DNA of 16,877 nucleotides, taken from contig JAFCEK010000014.1 in assembly GCA_017609225.1 (NCBI GenBank), positions 1 to 16,877 on the forward strand, in the 5' to 3' direction. Shown piece after piece: positions 12,680 through 16,877 of the stretch. A program made the translations under genes and the position numbers. Origin of the DNA: Candidatus Aenigmatarchaeota archaeon (lineage in GTDB: Archaea; Aenigmatarchaeota; Aenigmatarchaeia; QMZP01). Every line of letters starts with the position of its first letter. Position 1 is the first letter of the stretch. The notes under the pieces are model-generated. The model did not search any database. It saw only the letters and a program-made list of their open reading frames with translations, and was not told where the DNA came from.

Positions 12680-13246
12680 TTATGCAACAATCTCCTCCTG
12701 AAGGAAATTCTCATCCCTCTGGAGCTTTATGAACGCATAAAGATTTACCTTGTTTCTCTGCAGCACCATGTTTTTTGTTACTGAGCCAAAGGATATGTTC
12801 ATTTCAAATTCATCCGGAACCATGGTGAACACACTGGAATTTATTTCATTGTTTTCCAGCTCAAGTGTTGTATTGCTGCCTGAAACCCTTATGCTTAATG
12901 TGACTGCTGAGCCAAGATGGTTGGCTGCGGTAACATTAAGGTTTGAATCTGTCCTGTTTTCTGTTACTATCCAGAGGCTTGTGTAATTTACAGAATGTTC
13001 CAGCATTGCGGCTTTTACAAACGCTGTGAAGTTTTCCAGGGTGTTTATCCCTCCTGTGCTGTTAAGCCCGAAGTTCAGCGCTCTTGGAAGCTCCTTCTGT
13101 ATGTTTTCCGAAAGGTATGAAAGGTCCCTGGATGCCACGGAAAGCTTTGGGCTGGACAGCGGCAGGCCCAGAAAGAAAAGCAGACATAAGAGAAATGTGC
13201 CCAGCAGGAAGAACTGTGCCTTCATTTTTCCATGATTTTTTTTCAT
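12680..13246 (-). CDS. Secreted/pilin-like membrane-anchored protein
   Basis: 188 residues. The N-terminus has basic residues, then MKAQFFLLGTFLLCLLFFLG: a hydrophobic helix led by a K-x-Q-F-F motif that resembles archaeal class III (type IV pilin-like) signal peptides cut before Gln. The rest is extracellular in character, with seven N-x-S/T sequons (for example NFT, NYT, NRT, NVT, NTT) and a beta-rich middle. No family name is assignable. The ATG at 13246 follows GAGGGG by 6 nt. It lies 12 bases after the gene upstream (13630-13259), so the two form an operon, probably encoding minor pilins or surface proteins. Confidence 0.7.
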   Translation of the reverse strand: MKKNHGKMKAQFFLLGTFLLCLLFFLGLPLSSPKLSVASRDLSYLSENIQKELPRALNFGLNSTGGINTLENFTAFVKAAMLEHSVNYTSLWIVTENRTDSNLNVTAANHLGSAVTLSIRVSGSNTTLELENNEINSSVFTMVPDEFEMNISFGSVTKNMVLQRNKVNLYAFIKLQRDENFLQEEIVA

Positions 13247-13258
13247 ATCAACCCCTCT

Positions 13259-13630
13259 TTAATCCTCCCAGAGATAGAGCTTTACCTCATATGGCTCATA
13301 GGAATTATAGCCTGAGATTATGTATCCCCCTGTCCAGACATTATCTGCGCTGGGTGCCTGTCCTGCGCATGTTCCGCCTGTATCGCATATCTGGATGCTG
13401 TGGTTATATGCCGCTATGTCTATCTGGGAATTCAGGCCATTATAATCCAGGGCAACCGTGTAGTTTCTCAGCAGGTCCTGCCTGTCAAGATTATGAAGAA
13501 TAACATATGCCCTTGCGTTAATATCTGGGGAAGGCGTGCTGAAAAGGTAAACAGAGCCTATAGTAACAAGGAACGCCATTAAAACAATGCCTCCAATCAG
13601 TGCCTCAACCAGATACCAGAAACCCCTCAT
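13259..13630 (-). CDS. Pilin-like membrane-anchored protein
   Basis: 123 residues. A short N-terminus (MRGFWYLVEALIGGIVLMAF) with Glu9 inside the hydrophobic helix recalls type IV pilin-like proteins, where a glutamate near the start of the helix aids assembly. The remaining 90 residues are extracellular in composition (Tyr, Asn, Gly), with cysteines at CDTGGTC that may form a disulphide. No specific family recognised. First gene of a two-gene operon with the protein ending at 12680. Confidence 0.68.
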   Translation of the reverse strand: MRGFWYLVEALIGGIVLMAFLVTIGSVYLFSTPSPDINARAYVILHNLDRQDLLRNYTVALDYNGLNSQIDIAAYNHSIQICDTGGTCAGQAPSADNVWTGGYIISGYNSYEPYEVKLYLWED

Positions 13631-13670
13631 GATTATTATTTAATTCAGGAGAATAAAATACTTGATTGAT

Positions 13671-14324
13671 ATGAAGCTGCTGGATATTTACAGAAAACTG
13701 CTTTCGCATTTCGGGGAGCAGAACTGGTGGCCCATGATAAGGGGGTTTGACCCGCCTGAATGGGAGGTATGCATAGGTGCCGTACTCACCCAGAACACAA
13801 ACTGGGGCAATGTTGAAAAGGCACTGGAAAATTTAAGGAAGGCAGGCATGGCTGCTGTTATTGATATTGCTGAAGCGAAAAGGCAGCAGCTTGAGAAACT
13901 GATAAAGCCATCAGGTTTTTACAAACAGAAGGCTGAGAGGCTGAAGCTGTTTTCTGATTTTGTGCTGGGCTTTGGCGGCTTCAGGGGATTCAGCAGAAAG
14001 GTGAAAAGGGACATGCTCCTGAAGGTTAAGGGCATAGGACCTGAAACTGCTGATTCCGTTCTTTTGTATGCCTGCAACAGGCCTGTTTTTGTGATTGATG
14101 CATACACAAAAAGGGTTTTTTCAAGAGTTGGAGGCATAAAGGGGCTGGAAAACCTTACCGGATATGAGGACTGGAGAAGGTTTTTTGAATCCAGGCTGCC
14201 AAAAGATGCAAACCTCTACAGGGAGTTCCATGCCCTGATTGTGGAGCTGGCAAAACAGTACTGCAAAACAAAACCTGTCTGTGAAAAATGCCCCTTAAAT
14301 AAAAATTGCAGGAAGCATTTATAG
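13671..14324 (+). CDS. Endonuclease III-like HhH-GPD DNA glycosylase with iron-sulfur loop
   Basis: 217 residues. The helix-hairpin-helix LLKVKGIGPETADSVLL (116-132), catalytic Asp143 in VIDAYTKR, and the cysteines C198, C204, C207 and C213 for a 4Fe-4S cluster identify the endonuclease III superfamily. The position of the endonuclease III lyase lysine (GxGxKT) is Glu125 here, so base removal without strand nicking is predicted, as in alkylpurine or mismatch-type relatives. ATG at 13671 was chosen; a TTG at 13662 is nearer an AGGAG site (13647-13651) and would add three residues. It overlaps the convergent next gene by six bases. Confidence 0.87.
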   Translation: MKLLDIYRKLLSHFGEQNWWPMIRGFDPPEWEVCIGAVLTQNTNWGNVEKALENLRKAGMAAVIDIAEAKRQQLEKLIKPSGFYKQKAERLKLFSDFVLGFGGFRGFSRKVKRDMLLKVKGIGPETADSVLLYACNRPVFVIDAYTKRVFSRVGGIKGLENLTGYEDWRRFFESRLPKDANLYREFHALIVELAKQYCKTKPVCEKCPLNKNCRKHL

Positions 14325-14654
14325 GATAAGAAGCTCTCCAGGATCTACTGGAACAAATTCTGATGTGCTGGTTTCCCTTTCCGGAATACTTTTCGTTTCA
14401 TCTGTTTTTGCAGCGTTTATTTGCCAGCACGTACCGTATTGTGTTCTCAGGGTTTCCTCTATGTTTTCGGGGTACTCCTGCATACCAAAGAAGCTTATCC
14501 TGTATGCAGGGCCATTCTTATCAGAGAAGAGCTCGGCTGTAAAACCCTTTCCCAGATAACTGAAAAGTAATGCAAGCTCATTCATACCTGCTATTTTCTG
14601 TTCACCATCCCCTTTCAGTATTGCTGTTCCTCTATACCTATGCAACTGCTGCAT
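14319..14654 (-). CDS. Hypothetical protein, 111 residues
   Basis: No family recognised. A soluble alpha/beta protein with GTAILKGDGEQKIAGMNELALLF-type segments (for example AGMNELALLFSYLGKG) and an acidic Thr/Ser/Glu-rich tail before the end PGELLIL. The ATG at 14654 lies 16 bases from repeat copy H, so its promoter must lie within the repeat or the start is further in (Met24). It converges with the glycosylase gene, the stops overlapping by six bases. Confidence 0.55.
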   Translation of the reverse strand: MQQLHRYRGTAILKGDGEQKIAGMNELALLFSYLGKGFTAELFSDKNGPAYRISFFGMQEYPENIEETLRTQYGTCWQINAAKTDETKSIPERETSTSEFVPVDPGELLIL

Positions 14655-14669
14655 CTCAACACCCTGAAG

Positions 14670-14791
14670 ATAATGTTGCCTCCGTATATCCGCTGACTAA
14701 AGCCGCGGTTTTCTTGGCGAGGCAACAGCTGTTGAACCAGAACCATACATCCGCTGTTTGAAAACAATGGTTTTCTCTGGTTCAGCATAAT
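14670..14791 (+). repeat. Two-hairpin intergenic repeat, copy H
   Basis: Full copy. Module 1 has GTTGCCTC/GAGGCAAC; module 2 has GTTGAACCAG closing CTGGTTCAGC, with two extra bases (CT) in TTTTCTCTGG, so the stem is slightly broken. ATAAT ends are at 14670-14674 and 14787-14791. The 3' side faces the end of the Pelota gene. Confidence 0.92.
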
Positions 14792-14805
14792 TAGCAGTAA
14801 GTTTT

Positions 14806-15813
14806 TTAAACCTTAAATCTCAGGAACGCTGCCACGCCGCCAAGGTTCAGGAATTTTTCAGCTGATTCATGCCCGCCTGATATAATGAAAAACCTGCCCC
14901 TGTGCCTCTCCACTGTTTCAATAAGCTTCTCGTATTTTTCAGCCTTTTCCTCTGATACCAGCAGGGTTTCCACTGCCCCCATCTCTGCTGCCTGCTCTGT
15001 CTCCTTTGGGCCATAAACAACAGGGCCGTCCTTTGCTATCTCTTCAAGCAGGTTCTCCACAAGCCCTGTTTCCTTTGATATTCGGTTCTCTTTCAGGATT
15101 TTGTTTCCGGAGCGCTTTATCACTTCCTGGACCCCTGATTTTCCTGTGTGCGAGGCATACTCCAGTATTATTTTTCCTGCAAGCTCCGGGTTTGCCTTGT
15201 CCAGGAATTCAAGCAGGTTCTCCTTCTCAAATCCCGGGCCTGCAAGCACGATTGCCTGGTATTTTCCCATTGCGGATTCCAGGGTTTTTTCAATTTCCCT
15301 GTAGTATTCTGTCCTGTCTTCGCTTTCCAGTTTTTTCCTGTATCTGACAGTGCCCATCATCCGGATTCCGGAATCTGTTAAAGATGCAAAGTCAGCCTGC
15401 TCCCTGTCCAGAACGCATATGAAAAGCAGGGGCTGCCTGGTCCCTGCCTTTTTCAGTCTGTCCAGCTCCCGGGGCTTCCATTTTTCCTTTTTTATGGTCA
15501 GAATGAGATTTGGCTCAGCCAGGATGCTGTGATATGAGCTCAGCTGTATATCCTCCGGGCCTGAAACAATGGGGCCTCTCAGCCTGAGCCTTCCTGTTTC
15601 CCTCTCCAGTTTCTCCAGCTTTATTTCAAGTGTGACAGGCTTTCTTTCTCCCCTGCCTATTTCCTGGCCTCTTTTCACTGTGGTTCTCCTGAAGGTCCTG
15701 GCAGTAACCAAATCCCCGGGATTCAGGATTTTTTCAAGATGCCACAAGTCATCCGGGTTTTCAAGCCTTATCCTCACAACCCCATGCCTTATGTCCTTTT
15801 TCAGTATTTTCAT
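14806..15813 (-). CDS. pelA: Pelota, mRNA surveillance / ribosome rescue factor
   Basis: 335 residues, the usual archaeal length. The N-terminal Sm-like domain (MKILKKDIRHGVVRIRLENPDDLWHL region), the central eRF1-like domain with the LLFICVLDREQADFA and IVLAGPGFEKENL segments, and the C-terminal domain with VVYGPKETEQAAEMGAVETL and FIISGGHESAEKFLNLGGVAAFLRF match Dom34/Pelota in order. It binds stalled ribosomes with aEF1A and ABCE1 and splits them. It lacks the GGQ loop of eRF1, as expected. The ATG at 15813 was chosen over the upstream frame start because GGAGAT (15817-15822) precedes it. Divergent from the surface protein gene. Confidence 0.95.
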   Translation of the reverse strand: MKILKKDIRHGVVRIRLENPDDLWHLEKILNPGDLVTARTFRRTTVKRGQEIGRGERKPVTLEIKLEKLERETGRLRLRGPIVSGPEDIQLSSYHSILAEPNLILTIKKEKWKPRELDRLKKAGTRQPLLFICVLDREQADFASLTDSGIRMMGTVRYRKKLESEDRTEYYREIEKTLESAMGKYQAIVLAGPGFEKENLLEFLDKANPELAGKIILEYASHTGKSGVQEVIKRSGNKILKENRISKETGLVENLLEEIAKDGPVVYGPKETEQAAEMGAVETLLVSEEKAEKYEKLIETVERHRGRFFIISGGHESAEKFLNLGGVAAFLRFKV

Positions 15814-15842
15814 AATATCTCCAGCCCAAAACAATCCTGTTA

Positions 15843-15850
15843 TTTATAAA
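15843..15850. promoter_or_regulatory. Palindromic TATA-like box between pelA and the surface-protein gene
   Basis: TTTATAAA reads the same on both strands. It lies 24 bases before the ATG at 15874 (leaderless spacing) and 30 bases from the Pelota ATG, where a leader of a few bases would carry the GGAGAT site. One box could serve both directions. This is inferred from position. Confidence 0.45.
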
Positions 15851-15873
15851 ACTTTACACAATATAATAATATC

Positions 15874-16877
15874 ATGCTAGGGAAAATGAAGGCTGTGGAT
15901 GATTTTATTTATGTTCTCGTGATTGCAATAGTTCTGATAGTGGCTTTTTCTGTTTTTTCCGCAATAGTTCCATACTATCCTGCTCCAGCACCCGGGGCAG
16001 GGGAAGCAGGGCTTAATGTGACAGAATATATAGCAAACTTTAGTGTCGGGACAGTGGGATTTTCATCTGATTACCAGGCAAAGTCAGCATCATTCGGCTC
16101 ATTCAAGGTTGGGGAAACCCAGAAGGAAACGCTGAAAAGCATGCCAAAGATTGTTGTTTCCAGGGGCCTGCTCACAGGTTCCCAGAAGGAACACTTTGTG
16201 ATAAATGTTCCGGATTATTACATGGACATATCAAGGGGGGTTGAGCTGGATTTCAATGTGTATGACACAAACAGGTACGGAAACCTTGTAATAAAATGGA
16301 ACGGAAGGGTTGTTTACAAGGACAGGGCGAACCCGAGAGGATATACACTCAGCATAGGGCCTGAATATGTAAAGGAATCAAACTCCCTGGAGATAGAGTG
16401 CGAAGGCCCTGGAATGCTTTTCTGGGCAAGCACTGTTTATGATTTGAGGAACTTCCAGGTTTACATGAAATACGGCCCTTCCAGGATTTTTGCATTTGAT
16501 ATGATGCAGAGCGAGCTGCAGGCATTCAACAGGGCTGAGCTCAGCTTTTATGGCTTCGGGGATTCAGGAACGCTTTCCATCAGGGTTAACGGGGTTGAGG
16601 TCTGGAACAAAATGCCTGACGGCTCCGAGGTTGTTGTGTTCAATTTCAGCACAGGCCCGATAAACCTTGGGAACAACCTGATAACCCTCGCAGCAGACAA
16701 TGGTGTGTTCACACTGGAAAATGTGGAGCTGAAGATATTTTTGTCAACAAACGAGATAAGGAGAAGCAAGAGCTTCGGGATAACAGGGGAGCAGTATGAG
16801 CTTATGCTTGGCGGGAGAAGGGCTGAAATGAAATTCTATGTGGAAAGCATACTCAGGGGAGGAACCCTTTCGGTAAC
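15874..16877 (+). CDS. Membrane-anchored surface protein, N-terminal part (runs off the window)
   Basis: An open frame without a stop from the ATG at 15874 to the window end, 334 codons so far. After MLGKMKAVDD comes one hydrophobic helix (FIYVLVIAIVLIVAFSVFSA, about residues 11-30), then a Pro/Ala-rich spacer (YYPAPAPGAGEAG). The rest is beta-rich in style (VELDFNVYDTNRYGNLVIKW, LSFYGFGDSGTLSIRVNGVE), with N-x-T/S sites and repeated strands like jelly-roll or immunoglobulin-like surface domains. No family recognised. It is probably anchored in the membrane with the body outside. A TATA-like box at leaderless distance supports the start. Confidence 0.75.
   Translation, partial: MLGKMKAVDDFIYVLVIAIVLIVAFSVFSAIVPYYPAPAPGAGEAGLNVTEYIANFSVGTVGFSSDYQAKSASFGSFKVGETQKETLKSMPKIVVSRGLLTGSQKEHFVINVPDYYMDISRGVELDFNVYDTNRYGNLVIKWNGRVVYKDRANPRGYTLSIGPEYVKESNSLEIECEGPGMLFWASTVYDLRNFQVYMKYGPSRIFAFDMMQSELQAFNRAELSFYGFGDSGTLSIRVNGVEVWNKMPDGSEVVVFNFSTGPINLGNNLITLAADNGVFTLENVELKIFLSTNEIRRSKSFGITGEQYELMLGGRRAEMKFYVESILRGGTLSV

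Noticed and set aside
1..14791. The repeats as a CRISPR array
   Set aside because: Copies are separated by genes, lie in both orientations, and have no regular spacers or nearby cas genes.

Overview
The window reads as an archaeal chromosome segment, most likely from a DPANN-type lineage with a small genome. The archaeal signs are Pelota, a Trm5/TYW2-type tRNA methyltransferase, a Dph6-type diphthamide enzyme, an archaeal Ogg2-type glycosylase domain, a UPF0200 kinase-like protein, A/T-rich TATA-like boxes 20-27 nt upstream of apparently leaderless starts, and a tRNA gene interrupted by bulge-helix-bulge introns. The lineage is inferred; no rRNA or other phylogenetic marker is present.

Layout. 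1-150: the cut end of a repeat copy. 180-3515 (minus strand): a Kef-type cation/proton antiporter, a PRC-barrel protein, a repeat copy and an AAA+/winged-helix ATPase. 3669-6160: ThpR (2'-5' RNA ligase family), a possible gene remnant, a small orphan protein, and an M29 aminopeptidase on the minus strand. 6212-8455: a repeat copy, then the methyltransferase abutting a gene that fuses a Dph6-like ATP pyrophosphatase to an Ogg2-like DNA glycosylase. 8468-8932: a DUF1003 membrane protein. 8995-10993: a block bracketed by two inverted repeat copies of one subtype. It holds an orphan gene, a lone hisI with a structured leader and a Shine-Dalgarno site, a zinc-ribbon miniprotein, and a tRNA-Thr(UGU) gene with three introns (D-loop, anticodon loop, T-loop). 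11030-12513: UPF0200, a small Cys/His/Asp protein and a small membrane protein. 12680-13630: two pilin-like secreted proteins in an operon. 13671-15813: an endonuclease III-like glycosylase, an orphan protein and Pelota. 15874-end: an incomplete membrane-anchored surface protein.

Two features stand out. First, eight copies of a roughly 95-150 bp two-hairpin repeat sit between genes, often within a few bases of a stop codon or an RNA 5' end. Second, the tRNA-Thr gene can be recognised only after all three introns are removed. Its exons then give a complete cloverleaf, and each junction fits a bulge-helix-bulge cut at the same relative position.

Functionally, several genes concern translation and RNA handling (tRNA-Thr, the Trm5-like enzyme, the Dph6 domain, ThpR, Pelota). 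Two glycosylase modules concern base-excision repair. A third group concerns the cell surface (pilin-like pair, anchored protein, DUF1003, antiporter). Apart from the methyltransferase/fusion pair and the pilin-like pair there is little operon structure.
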